This document shows, one piece after another, positions 11,121-24,030 of a DNA stretch of 64,000 nucleotides. The position numbers and the translations under genes are program-made. Numbering within the stretch: the first letter of the stretch is position 1; every line of letters starts with the position of its first letter. The notes beneath the pieces were generated by a model, which saw only the letters and a list, made by a program, of their open reading frames with translations, did not search any database and had not been told where the DNA came from. The stretch comes from Sipunculus nudus (Eukaryota > Annelida > Sipuncula > Golfingiida > Sipunculidae): positions 36,514,027 to 36,578,026 of the forward strand of contig CM049308.1 of NCBI GenBank assembly GCA_026874595.1, given 5' to 3'.

Positions 11121-12628
11121 CCGCCAAGGATAATTTACGGCTATCAGCATTATTGCGTCAGTCGAACTGGACGCCGTGAATATCGAAGATCATGTCTGTA
11201 TGGTGGTAATATACACTCAATAAAGAACATTACAATGCTTTGTTTTTGTTTGAATTAAAGTTTATACATCAGATTCACATGTGCACATAGTTCAATAATT
11301 GGTAAGAAAAGGTTTGCCCTTGTCGCATTGACACAGGGATTTTAACTGAATTAATATATGAAAGCCCCTCTGACAGTAGAGCCAGTGATTTTCAGCGATC
11401 GTGGACGGAATCGCGGAACTGACAGACTGAAATGGATTTCCCAATCCTGAAAATATATAAGTTTTGATGTATTTTTGGCCAAAATATCTTGGCAATTCAC
11501 TTGAAATATGTATGCAGTGATAAAATTGTCGATGCCGCAGACAGCGTGCGGGGCTTACCCATGTACTCAAAAACCCGGAGCCCTGGGTAAATTTGTGTGT
11601 ATACAGCGCACCACAAGGGATGTTAGGAACTTGCATACTTGGCTAAAACTTTGCCATCCAGTTGAACGTAATATGCATATTAAAACAAGGATGATTTTTT
11701 TCATATGGTGCCGTATTTACCGCGTAAAATGTTCACGAGTCCAGTGAACATGGACGCTGTCAGCTGGCTTGCACACTGACATACGCGCAGACTCGCACAT
11801 GGCACTTCGATTACAAGGCAACCAGTAGAGCGTTATAATTATAAATATGAAGCAGCCTTACCTCAGGTGACGGAAAATTCAATGTTTGTCAAGCTTGTAT
11901 TATTGGACTACGTCAAGAAGTGAATTTCCTCACAATTTTAAAACAAAACCTCGGATTTGGTGCGTATACGCACTGAAGTTAATGTAATACACTGGAGTCA
12001 AAGGGCCAGTATTTCAGCTTTATTAAACTTTTGTATGTAATATAATGCACAATGAAGGACACAAAGGATAACAATTAGCGATGTCATTCCATGTCATACA
12101 TCGGCTTAGCTTTCAAAGGTATTTGCGGAAGGTGACTGACATAATCGGGGTACCGACGTCCTGTATTATATTTTTTCATCTTTCAAATAAATAGTTTTAC
12201 ATACTTTTATATGAACATTTTATATATTCTACTACCTTATTAGGCGGTGACTTTTATTAATGAGTTCATATATTACCATCCTTATTTTTCCTCTTCACCT
12301 GCAAAGGAAATCTCAAACTGCAGTCATTCATACAATTCTCTCATACAACACAAAATTAAATCATCTGCAAATCGGTATCACTTGATTTAGTTATTATTTG
12401 TCAAAACTCCACACAACAATCGCTAAAAGATCGTTGGTTTTTCTGAATTATCCTGAATGTGCTGTGAAGTCAAACACGTGTACACATGCCGCAGTGTTAA
12501 AATAGAGGATCGTAACGCACTTTGAAAGTTTGCAGATGTTTGGGGGGGGGCGCTTATTAGGGTATAAAAAATATTTGGAAAATTTAATTTTGAGAGCGCC
12601 CGGGGCACTTATTACGTCGAATACGGTA

Positions 12629-13160
12629 TGTCTGTTCACTATAGTAGAAATAGCAGCTTGGCAGATATACATATGTATGACTAGTAGAAAGAGCAGTTAG
12701 GCTGATATACATTTGTCTGATCACTAGTAGAAAGAGCAGTTTGGCAGATATACATGTCTGTTCACAAGTAGAAAGAGCAGTTTGGCAAATATACATGTCT
12801 GTTCACTAGTAGAAAGAGCAGTTAGGCAGATATACATTTTTCTGATCACTAGTAGAAAGAGCAGTTTGGCAGATATACGTATGTCTGTTCACTAGAAGAA
12901 AGAGCAATTTGGTAACTGCATACGGCTGTTCACTAGAAGAAAGAGCAGTTTGGCAGATATACATGTCTGCATGTTCACAAGTAGAAAGAGCAGTTTGGCA
13001 GATATACATGTCTGTTCACTATAGTAGAAAAAGCAGTTTGGCAGATATACATATGTCTGTTCACTAGTAGAAAGAGCAGTTTGGCAGATATACATATGGC
13101 TGTTTACTAGTAGAAAGAGCACTTAGGCAGATACATAGATACATATTTCTGTTCCATGGA
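12629..13160 (+). repeat. ~43-bp minisatellite, right part
   Basis: Continuation of the array that ends at 8942, with the same unit and period. Units near the insertion are no more diverged than those further away. Several frames stay open for 60-86 codons on the minus strand because the unit lacks stops in those frames; these are not genes. Confidence 0.9.
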
Positions 13161-14483
13161 GCCCAGGTCCCTTTAAAACTTAAACAGGTAAGGAGCTATG
13201 CAAAAGATAGCTCAGTGTTATTGTGTAAATTAATGTACTATGGCCAAGAAAAATTGAGAGCTCAGATATGAACTCATTTACTCCTTATTTGCTAAGCATA
13301 AGAAGCTGCATGCTTAGATTTGTTTGTCTGTGACATTTCAACTTGCATAATAATTAAGCATTTATCTTTTCTTGGGTCTGCTTATATATGTGTCTCTTTA
13401 TATATTCGCGAACATGTAAGGTAACTGCAATAAATTGGAATGCCACCTGCAAGGTTTAAGGAAATGTTATGATGTTATTAAAAGATTAATCAAGAACATG
13501 CCGGAGGGACTCCCTCTGCAGGTGATGATTTTACATACTGCATTATTAAGTCTCTTATTTTTTTTCATTTGAATATGTATTTTTCTTTGTGTGATTTAGA
13601 AGTGTTGCCATTTGGCAAAGAATTTAGTTTTACACTTGCTTTTCCTGCTTGCAAAAAGACTTAGCAGTTTGTTCAACATGTTTTTATGTCAGTTTTAGTC
13701 ATAATTTATGTGGAAATTATGAAAAACATTATCCATATAGAAAATCTTGTGGACAACAATAGGTTTGTTATTCATAAATAGGCACATTAAAATAATCATG
13801 TGTGATAACAGCAAAATGTGTGATGTATGTTCAGATAATCCTTGAATTAATAAAAGTAAAATGGTATGGGATGTAAAGTCTTGAATCTATCTTATTTCTC
13901 CTCATGGTGACCTGTGATGGGATTCGTTATCAATTATACACTGATGGAGATAATAGGTTTATATATGGGCTGATTTAGTCTGCTATATACAGTGAGGTAC
14001 TCTCTGGAGAGCACAAGTCCATACTTTGAGGGCACTTTGAATATCAATACAGCCTGGTTATTATCTTATTATTGTCACACTAAGACTGATCCATACTGGA
14101 AGCAGGACGCAGTAAAGTTTCCGAATCGTGTCATTATGCTTTAATTGGATAAATGATGATTTATTTATAAGAAGATGTATGTAATATGTAAGTGAAATAT
14201 CAAATGGATCATTGTGCAGCTTGGATTTGTGATTTTTCATATTGGTTCATGCAGAAAGTTTCCTCCAGTGGTACAAGGACAAGGGGAAGACACCACCTGT
14301 TAGAGTAGGTACTGAACTCACCTAAAGATCACCTCTGTGACGCAACTACTTTTTCACAGTCGTGATAATTTTTGCCCTTTATATCAGACCTAGCTTAAAG
14401 GACCACATGGAACATGTGACCACTTTACCAAGGTCCTTTGGTGGTCGAAATTCTGAGGTTTCACTGTACCTTGTTTGATGCCC
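13161..14483. other. No feature recognised
   Basis: AT-rich sequence with no tandem structure, family copy or exon-like block. Confidence 0.4.
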
Positions 14484-14950
14484 AGTAGAGACTAGAAGAA
14501 GACTAGTGATGTCTTAACTACAGGTAGAGACTAGTAGATCTAGAAATAGAGACTAGAAGACGACTAGTGATGTCTTGACTACAGGTAGAGACTAGTAGAT
14601 CTAGAAATAGAGACTAGAAGACGACTAGTGATGTCTTGACTATAGGTAGAGACTAGTAGATCTAGAAATAGAGACTAGCAGACAACTAGTGATGTCTTGA
14701 CTACAGGTAGAGACTAGTAGATCTAGAAATAGAGACTAGAAGACGACTAGTGATGTCTTGACTACAGGTAGAGACTAGTAGATCTAGAAATAGAGACTAG
14801 AAGATGACTAGTGATGTCTTGACTACAGGTAGAGACTAGTAGATCTAGAAATAGACTAGAAGACGACTAGTGATGTCTTGACTACAGGTAGAGACTAGTA
14901 GATCTAGAAATAGAGACTAGAAGACAACTAGTGATGTCTTGACTACAGGT
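14484..14950 (+). repeat. 61-bp minisatellite (~7.6 copies)
   Basis: The unit runs GTAGAGACTAGTAGATCTAG then AAATAGAGACTAGAAGACGA then CTAGTGATGTCTTGACTACA then G. The period is 61 bp, read from successive ACAGGTAGAG starts at 14520 and 14581 and onward. Units differ by only a few substitutions and one 2-bp deletion (about 14850), so the array looks recently expanded. It contains repeated ACTAGT and AGATCT six-base palindromes. Confidence 0.92.
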
Positions 14951-17900
14951 TATATCTTCTGGATTATACATAGAACCAAGTGTAGAAAACAAAAATCCCA
15001 AAATATTAATGAGAACATGTCAATCTTGTCATATTCTCATCTTCTGTTACTCCAGATTTCTTTTACTCTAACATTTCTCCTATCCTTACTCTTCATACAA
15101 CAGTATGTAATGTTTCCTTGGAAAGACCATTGAAGAACTTTTACAGCATTCCCTGGAGAAGGTTGTCTTACCAGTACAAAGGGTCAGTGTTTTAAAGTGG
15201 AATCCATTCTTCCTTAGGGGACTGGCCCATGTTTCCTGTAGGGCTTTTCAGATCCTGCATATGATAAATTGTATGCTGGCAGGACAAAAAATATAATTAC
15301 ATCCATATGATATAGCTTTGGTCATTGTAAGGTGACTAAAGGGCATGGGCTTTTGTTCAGTATCCTGTTTCAAGAGAGTTACCAGACAATGTAAACAATA
15401 ATTCATTACCTGAATATGATGGTATCTGCATGGTTATAAGGTATTTGAGAAGATAGTTTTCTATGACATTGCTTCATAAACCAAGCTGTAATATAATTGT
15501 ACTTAGGAGCTGCTAAAATTAAATCACCCTGCTTGGGAATGCTTAAATGTCAGGTTGTCTGGAGACACAAGAAGTACTGGCTGCTGCTATGAAAGTGTGA
15601 TGTCCTTGAAGCAGCAGCAGCAGTGTGATCCAGACAACTCTCATTGGTACTGTTTTACTCAGTTACATTGATCATCTTGTCATTTTATTATAAACGTAAG
15701 GATCAAATACATATCCAACTGAGTCACATGTTATTGTGAATTCTTAAGCTGAATGGTTCATGTATGGGTTTTCCTTTGATAGGCTGTTCATAATTTTACA
15801 TGGAACAACAATATTTAGACCAAAATGAAAATGCCATGTTGAGGGTTCCTAACCGGTGTTTTCAATCACTCGTTCAGCACTAATTCCCAGGTTCATTTGT
15901 GGCTTTACATTTGTGATCATTTCATGGTGATGTTCCTGAATATGTTGTGCCTGATCCACACTAAGTCTAATCGATTCTTTAATGGCCTATTCCTGAAATG
16001 CCCTGAAAATTTCATAAGATTCCCTTTATGATTGTGAGTTATGTCGTGAACTAACACACAAAACGCACACACAAACAGGGATGAACACATACCCTTCTGG
16101 CATAGGCAATAAACTTGTATTCATTTAATCACCGGTTATTAGCACCAGAAAGTTGAAGATGGTGTTGTCTCACCCCATTTTAGTCAGGTATTGGCTTACA
16201 CCAGTCAAGGTATTGTCAAAATATTTCTTTATTAAGTTATATTTCAGTCACATTAAGTAGCATTAATGGTATTAAATTCATAGTAATCCGTGCATGATAC
16301 TACTAATAAATTGCTTTACATAGAAATTTCAAAATATATTAAATTGAATAATACAAAAGGCCTCACTGTTTTGGTCAAAAAAGAAATTCTGAATACCCAA
16401 CCAGACAGCACTGTATTAAGGATTGCTTATGAATAATCTTTAAGAACAGATCTATGGGCCATAATTGACATGAACTTAATAAACAAACATATTCTTACTG
16501 CATGTCATCAAGATAATACCACATAGTGTTATTAAATACCCCAGTGCTCTGTCCTAAGTCAGCTTTACATGATCAAATCTTGTATGTATGGTCTTTGTCC
16601 TCTTTCCAGAATTCTATGTCATCAGCAGTTTTATTACCCAAAATTATATGCCAGCTAGGCTATTTAAGAATTCTTTTTGAAATGTAAGATCTTTTCGAAA
16701 TATAATTTGACATGACATTTCCTGACAATATATATAAATTTAGATTAGCAGGACCGTGTTCAGAGAGCAGGAGATTTAAAAAGACAAAGGGAAGTCTAGG
16801 GAGCCTTTACACACAGTTAAGGATGATGTAAATATATTAATTTAAATCTATCTTCCTAATAAATACCTGAAGGTTTATCTTTAAGGGGTTTATACACATG
16901 AAGTGTAACATCTGATGCCATAGTCCAGTGAAATATTTAATGAATTCACTTCCACTAAAAAAAATATACCAGTGATTATATGGTAGTTAGGGTTGTCTAA
17001 GTTTTATATTCCCAATGTGAATAATTGAACAAAACCTCGCATATTTCATAACTGTATAAGCAGACCGACCATTATTTGAAACTGTGGTTCATGATTGTAC
17101 AGGCCTGAACTAGAGTCTAGAGTGATTCTAGATCATTGGCCCCATGGTCTGAGATCAAAGTGGTCTGATCTGAAGTGGTCTGACTTTGTAGGTCCAGATC
17201 TCAAGGTACCAAAATCAAACTACTTTGTGATGTTTAAATGAAGGTATTGTTTGACAAGGATTAAGTGTAGATTTAAAGTGTTGTTTGCCTCATCTGTCAG
17301 GACAACCAGTTTCCACACTTCTCAAATCAACAGATAAATATTCATGGGAAACTAGCTGCTCCCGTGGAAAATCCAAGGCTCTATCTGATGCATATGTTTG
17401 TAATGAGCTGATTGGAACTAAGCGACGCATATTTTAATCCTAAGGTTTTTGCAGTCCTGAACTTTTGTCATGTGTTTCACTTATATGTTATAAAGATTAC
17501 TTCTGTTAGAATTCTCTAGGAACACCCTCTCCCAAAATATCAACATAGAAAGAAAAATTGTTCTATTCCAGAAATCACACAAAAAAATATTTTTCCCCCT
17601 GATAAACAATATAGGTACGACAGCTTCATTTGCTTCGAAAATATCGTAGATATGATTGTATACAGAAGCATTCTACAGTAAAATTGTATGAAAGATGCTT
17701 TGCATTAGTTGAAACTCAGGCGACATTGTGAAACACAGTGTTTATTCAGTGTAGTCAGTTGAGGGTATTGTCAGGTTAACAGACACATGCGTTATTTGTA
17801 TACACATGCATATGTCGTTAAAGTCTCGTGTAGGTGAAACATATAGCTGCCAATGTGAAAAAGATAGGTCCAGAAAATTATATTCCAACAGTATTAAATT

Positions 17901-18082
17901 TTTTGTTCAAGTACTATGAATTTTCATGGGATAAGCAAGTCTGATGCAAAATTGACAACTCTCCCAGATAAAAAGAAAGCAGGTTGATATATTTCGATGA
18001 AAGCATTTAGCAAAGAAAGCACCTCAGCCTTGGTTCTTTGCATTGTCTTTCAGCAAATTAAAGCAAAATGTAATATATAGAT
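14951..18082. other. No gene or repeat family recognised
   Basis: AT-rich sequence. A short CAG run (about 15610-15622) and a run of TGGTCTGA-type half-repeats (about 17140-17190) are the only local structure seen. Confidence 0.4.
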
Positions 18083-18141
18083 TTTGCTGAAAATTTGTAG
18101 AGGGGTAGAGTAAAACTGCATCTGTAATCCATTACATTTTT

Positions 18142-20176
18142 AGCTCGGCTGTCTGTAAGTCATCTAAGGTATTGCAGTCACCCTTTGTCCGGCGTCCGGC
18201 CGTTAACAGGGCACAAATCGTAACTGTTTAACATAGAAAATTCTTACTGTACATCCAGGGATATCCTGGGCAAATCTTCTAGGAAACCCGAAATTAAGAA
18301 TCCTCTAATCCTCTAACCTGGCATATAAAAAGATTCTAGGCAAATATCCTGGAAACCTGAAACTAGGTCACTGTGACCTATATTTTGTGACCTATAGGGA
18401 AAAATGTCATTTAAGCACCCTGAATGTCACATGGGCACAAATCGTAACCTAGCAACTTTTATCTGTACATCTAGGGAGATCCTGGTAATAATCTCCTTGG
18501 AAACCTGAAATTAGGTCATGGTGACCTACATTTTGTGACCTACGGCCGAAAACATGATTTTGGCACCCAAACAGTCAAATGGGGCACAAATTGTATCCTT
18601 TAGACCTAGAATCCTCTCACCTAATATTTAGAAAGATCCTAGGCAATTGTCCTTGGAAACCTGAAACTAAGTCACCGTGACCTATATTCTGCAACCTATA
18701 GGGGAAAGGTGTCATATGAGCACCCTGAATGTCAGATGGGGAGAAATTGTATCTGTGAGGTCTAGAATCTTCTAACACAATATCCTGGGAGTTTCTTGGC
18801 AAATCTCTTTGGAAACCTGAAATTAGGTCATGGTGACCTACATTTTGTGACCTACGGGCAAAAAACATGATTTTGAGCACCCAGACAGTCAGATAGGGCT
18901 CAATTTATATACATTAGGCCTAGAAACCTCTTACGTGGAATTTTGGGAGGTCTAAGGCAATTGTTCTTGGAAACCTAAAATTAGGTCACCATGACCTATA
19001 TTCTGCCACTTGTATGAAAAAAGTTGTTTAAACACCCTGAATGTCAGATGGCCACAAATCCTATCTGTTAAGGCCTAGAATCTTCTCACACAATATCCTG
19101 AGAGGTTCTAGGAAAATCTCCTTGGAAACTTGAATTAAGGTCATAGTGACCTACATTTTGTGACCTACAGGCCGAAAACAGGATTTTGAGCATCCAGAAA
19201 GTCTGGCAGGGCACACATTGTATTTATTAGGACTAGAATCTCCTAATGTAACTTTGAGGGAGGTCCTAGTCAAATGTCCTAGGAAACCTGAAATTAGGTC
19301 ATGGTGACCCATATTCTGTGACTTTTGGGCTGGAAATGGTTTTGAGCACCCAGTCAGAAAAGGCAAAAAGTGTATCCATTAGTCCAAGAATCTTCTAACA
19401 CAATATCCTTGGAGGTTGTAGGCAAAACTCCTTTGAAACCAGAATTTAGGTCATGGTGACCTATATTTTATGACATACAGGCAGAAAACAGGATTTTGAG
19501 CACCCAGGTCAGATAGGGCTAACATTGTGTATGTTTGGTCTGGAATCTACTAATTACCATTCTGAGACGTCCTTGGCAAATGTCCTTGGAAAACTAAAAT
19601 TTGGTCACCATGACCTATACTTTGCAACATTTAGGAAAAGATGTTATAATGCACCCAGACAGTAAGACTGGGCACAAATTGTGTCCATAAGGCCTTGAAT
19701 CTTCTAAGGCAACATTCTAGGAGGTTCCAGGCAAACCTCCTTGGAAACCTGAACTAGGTCATGGTGACCTATATTCTGCAAGCTACTGACCAGAAAGATG
19801 ATTTTGAGCAGTCACTGCACAAATTGTATCCATTAGCACTAGACTCTTCTAACATGACATTGAGGAAGTCCTCAGCAAATCTCCTTTGACACCTGAAATT
19901 GGATCTTGGTGTTCTATATTCTGCTAGCTATGGACAAGAAACATGATTTTGAGCACCCAGACAGACAGGGTATCCATTTTCTTTGGAACCCTGTATTGTG
20001 AAATCCAGGAGATTACTGGGCAGGTCTCCTATGAATCCTGAAATTTTTATTTTCTGTCCATTATTCAACACAGTTTCATTCGCCATGGGCTATTCTCACA
20101 GACAATATATAACAATAATAAAAGAAATGAGCACCCAGTCAAATTTAGCTGAGCGTCTTGGCCAATGGGCCACTTG
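18142..20176 (+). mobile_element. Family C copy 2 (Helitron-like)
   Basis: The 5' hairpin is AGCTCGGCTGTCTGTAAGTC and onward. The 3' end is AGCTGAGCGTC, stem TGGCCA/ATGGGCCA, CTTG (20173-20176), then TT. Roughly ten ~155-160-bp core units lie between; the recurring landmarks are GGGCACAAATTGTATCC, CTAGAATCTTCTAA, GGAAACCTGAAATTAGGTCA and GATTTTGAGCACCCAGACAG. The last ~200 bp form a distinct 3' module (TATTCTCACAGACAATATAT) shared with C-6. No protein is encoded; minus-strand open frames recur in phase with the units. Confidence 0.85.
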
Positions 20177-20442
20177 TTGGAGGTAATCGGAATCATAATA
20201 TATTTTTTCTTAAGTGTCATAATCACAATTCCACAAAGAAATTATTATAAGGGGCAATTTTTTTGTCCCAGGGTAGAAGCCGCCCATTCGTATGCATTTG
20301 TTCTGCCACTTGCCTGGTGAACCCGTGTTTCTGAACCATGACAATGTTTTACATGAAACATGCACGTATGAACGAACAACTAATTAGTAGATTCTGGCGG
20401 ATTCCCCAAGAGATTTAGGACCCTTAGAGGTGTGTGCAATAA

Positions 20443-20463
20443 CCCCCCCCCCCCCCCCCCCCC
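20443..20463 (+). repeat. Poly-C tract (21 C)
   Basis: An uninterrupted run of 21 C residues ends in GGG; an A run follows shortly. The duplicate copy has only CCCCCCACCCC at the matching place (about 21175). The opposite strand could form G-quadruplex-type structure, which is inference. Confidence 0.85.
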
Positions 20464-21460
20464 GGGCTTCCTTTTAAAAAAAAAAAAATTTTCAAACAAC
20501 CCATAAATCGACTGAACTATTAAAACCATAGTTATACTGGAAAATTACTTCTTAATGTATGAAAATCTACTTACCTGTAAACCTATAAAACGGTGCTCAT
20601 GCTCTTTGTGTCCACTCAATGGAAAAAATGCTCCCTATTTAAAGATTCATGTGGACATGTGTTCCGCGCTTGAATTTAAAATCTTTACTTCCTTTTGACA
20701 GAGTAAAATTCCTTAACAGGCGATAAAATTGAAATAGGGTTCAGTGGGGATTACAGGTCACCTCCTGAAAAAGCATGATGGGTGAAAAATTTTTTCTGAA
20801 CATTTGTAGAGGGGAAGGGGAAAGACATATCAATAGTCTATTTCATTTTGGGGGTAATAAGAATCACCACAATATATATTTTCTTATAAACCATTATGAC
20901 AAAGGACCATTCCTTTGTCCCGTTGTGGAAGCTACCCATTTGTATTTATTTATTCTGCTACTCACAAGGTGATCTCGTATTACTGAAGCATGACAGTGTT
21001 CATACATGCAACGCATACACGTGAACACATGGCTGATATTAAATGAGATTCTGATGTTGGTCTGTACGCCCTGACTACAGATTCTAGTTTGTTACCAACT
21101 TATAAATGTACTGGTGATATTTTTTCATGTTTCACCATCCCTATAGACAAAGGATCTTAACAAATATATGTGAACCCCCCACCCCAACCCGAAAAATAAT
21201 TAAGTTGTGGGGTTCTTTTTGGAGAAAAACCTTCATAAAACACATTACTTGGCTTAACTTTTGAAACCATGGTAACCATCATGGAAAGATATTTTTGAAT
21301 GTATAAAAATAAACAAACCTGTTACCCACGGTCAGTTAAAAACTGTGAGGCGCCTCCTATGAAAAACATCACAGGCGTGGAGGACCTTGCAGCACAAAAG
21401 AAATAGGGGCACCTAATGGGGAAATATAAAAATGATTAATTATTCAGCTTAATAGGGCAT

Positions 21461-23041
21461 AATCCCGCAAAATAAAACTAACTTGTCCTAGAAGAGCACA
21501 TCACCAATACTTTTGCCAAATTTGGAGAGTCAAATCAGAACGGAAGCAGGTAAACTGTGGTCTAGAAAAAACCCAACTCCGTATTAATTTTATAGATAGT
21601 AATTAATGAAAGTTAATTTTGTGCTGATCAAAACCATCTTAATAAAATATGTCTGCATGCAACAGCTAATTCCATTCCACTCAGATGGTAGATCAGAAAC
21701 CCGTGATATTCAAATGAAAAGCACTGAGGGTCTAATCAGCCCCTTTTACACCTGTAGTTATTTACAGATGGCATGGTAACATGGGGTTATAATGAGAAGT
21801 ATAACTAATAATTTCTCAAGGGCATGTGGAGAGACCTGTTGAAAAAGCAGGTGAACATTGGCCAAGTCACAACCACTTTGGCTTGACATATACATTTTAA
21901 AAAGGTATAATATTTAATTTAGCATTTTAGTAACTCTAAGGCATATTAACCATTATAATTTTATTTTTATATCCACTGTTAAAGCATAATCAGCTTGAAT
22001 ACTTTATACAAAGATACTTGTATATACAGCTTTGATCACTGTTTATAACAATTTAACATTAATATGTCACATCCATCAGGCTTTAATACAGTCCTAACTG
22101 AAGATTAACTATATTTTTCTGTATGATTTGCATGTCATTTGATGTTTTAAGAACTGCATGTTTCTCTTATAATTGGGCATTTACTTCCTGAGTAGTCTTG
22201 ATGACCATAATCAGATATAATTAACAGTCAGACAGGCAGTAATGAGAATACTGGGGCTGACTGATTTTAGTGTTATTCTACGGTAAACACCTAGATAGAG
22301 TTGTTGAATCTAAGAAAAATTTACAGCATCTGAAGATAATTTAACCTAATTAACTGCATGTAAGTGTTCATTAAACACATCTATATTGCCCACAAAGACT
22401 AGATAATTATCAAACTTGTGATAATCATAAATATAATCATGAAAAACCTCCAAAAGAAAACAAATACATAAAGGTTAGTAAAATTCCAAACTGAGGAACT
22501 TGCTTTAATTACTTGCCTTTCTGGAATCTCCAGGGACAGGATCAAACATACACAGATACCAAGATAATACATGTAGTGGCAAATGCTTGGTATCAGTACA
22601 CATGTTACCTGCTGGCAGTATGGAACAAGGGAGTTTATGCAAATATGCCAGTTTCCTTGAAGATTAATGGCAAACATTTATTATCAACAACCAAAGTAAT
22701 GAATGTAATGTTAAGACCCTTCAAATTCAAAAGAATCATACTTTAAATTGTAATAAATAATTTAGAAATGACAGATTTTTATACTTATGTACAGTTACAT
22801 TTAACTTGTAATGGATTAATTCACTTGACTGAAATTGTGGTTCAGCTGAAGGTAAGAGAGCCTAGTATGTGCAAAAACAGCTGACACAGGTAGGCATAAA
22901 TGTTCCTTAAAATTAAATCTATTCCATCTTCAGAGGAAATGCAGTTGTCTGAAATGAGAACTTTCTCATTGGGATCTTTTAAATGTGGATTAATTAAGCC
23001 TGAAATGTATCAACAATGACAAAATTCTTTTGCAGGTGTCA
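21461..23041. other. No gene recognised
   Basis: AT-rich sequence. Overlapping short open frames on both strands at 22399-22746 do not resemble a known protein and lack convincing splice sites. Confidence 0.4.
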
Positions 23042-24030
23042 ATTATATCCACCAAAACAGAGTTTTGCGGATACTATGTTTTCAGCTGGACGCCGCCGCC
23101 GCCGCCGCCACGTAGGTGTCCGGAGAACTCCTCCGTAACCGCTGGGCGGAATTTTCCGAAACCCCGGATTATGTTCGGGTCACATGTGAACTGCTGCGCC
23201 CCGATTTTGTTTTGACCTCTGACCTTTCCTTTGCGCTCTGCGTCCGTTTGTGCGTCTGTTTCCACACATAAACCCACACATCTCGGGAACAGTTTGACCG
23301 ATCAGGAAAATTTTTTTGCACAGATGTAGCCCTCGGAGAGCTTTATAACATACACCAAAAATGGTGGCGCCACCTGCAACCATGTTTGCACAGTGTCCAT
23401 CTGTTCGTCTGCCTTGGGTTAAAATCACTCATATCTCTGCAGTGACTTGACTAATTCACCTGAAATTGGGCATGCGTAAACATCCTGGATAGCTTTTCTG
23501 ATTTTATGACAGGTGTCGCCACCTACATTCACGTTTACGCTGCAGACATCCAAGCTCATATCTCAGGAACCGTTTGACCGATCAGGAAAATTCTTTTGCA
23601 CAAATGTAGCCCTTGGAGAGCTTTATAACATACACCAAAACTGGTGGCGCCACCTGCAGCCATGTTTGCACAGCTCCCATCTGTTTGTCTGCCATGGGAT
23701 AAAATCACTCATATCTCGGCAGTGGTTTGACATATCTGCCTAAAATTTTGCAAGTTTATACATCCCCGACAGCTCTCTTGATTTGATGACAGGTGGCGCC
23801 ACCTGCATTCTAGTTTATGCAGCAGATATCCAAGCTCATATCTTGGGAACCGTTTGACCGATTGGGCCAAAGTTTTGCATGTGTATAGAGCTTTCTGGAT
23901 TTTTTCGTAAGTAGCGCAACCTACATACACAATTTGGCTGCAGACATCCATGCTAATATGCAACACTTCACCCGTTCCACTCTGATTTAGGCGGATACAA
24001 GTAGTCGCTTGTCGACTACCCGTATTCTAG
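23042..24030 (+). mobile_element. Family A copy 2 (Helitron/Helentron-like), best-preserved ends
   Basis: Starts ATTATATCCACC with a near-perfect hairpin (AAAAC-AGA-GTTTT inside CCGC/GCGG arms) and continues through a GCC run (23091-23109). The body has two ~281-bp repeats: GGTGGCGCCACC at 23363 and 23643, and a second motif instance at 23512 and 23792. The 3' end is GGCGGATAC (inverse of the 5' arm), a perfect stem-loop TAGTCG-CTTGT-CGACTA, CCCGTATT, then CTAG (24027-24030) and TT. Confidence 0.85.

Larger units (their letters stand above)
8943..12626. mobile_element. TA-flanked DNA transposon-type insertion (composite, ~3.7 kb)
   Basis: The left end reads TACCGTATTCAGTGTAATAA and the right end, read inward from 12628, TACCGTATTCGACGTAATAA, giving long imperfect inverted repeats. 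Both ends also share CCCTAATAAGCGCCCCCC further in (left about 8972; right, about 12540-12567 on the other strand). The two-base TA at 8943-8944 recurs at 12627-12628, and removing the insert rebuilds a perfect minisatellite unit. A TA duplication is typical of the Tc1/mariner/pogo superfamily, which is inference here. No transposase was recognised. Much of the interior consists of other repeats, including C-1. Confidence 0.75.
18083..21460 (+). repeat. Diverged ~670-bp tandem duplication, first copy split by C-2
   Basis: The first copy (18083-18141 plus 20177-20790) and the second (20791 to about 21460) share in order: CTGAA/CATTTGTAGAGGGG, CATTTT, GGTAAT-GAATCA, CCATTCGTAT/CCATTTGTAT with TTCTGC, a CATGACA-TGTT-CATG block, a C-rich tract before an A-rich run, and AAACCATxGTTA with GGAAA. 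They are clearly related but well diverged. C-2 is present only in the first copy. Confidence 0.7.

Noticed and set aside
12584-13122. Overlapping 60-76-codon minus-strand frames as small genes
   Set aside because: They are translations of the ~43-bp minisatellite and repeat the same phrases.
18617-19366. Minus-strand frames with a shared peptide pattern (HHDLISGFxGxLxRTS) as a gene family
   Set aside because: The same peptide recurs at ~157-bp core-unit spacing in every family C copy. It is a frame shadow of the repeat and is interrupted by stops within each element.
23091-23109. GCC run as a coding polyalanine or triplet-repeat exon
   Set aside because: It lies at the same place in the A-2 and A-6 mobile elements, directly after the 5' hairpin, and is therefore part of the repeat.
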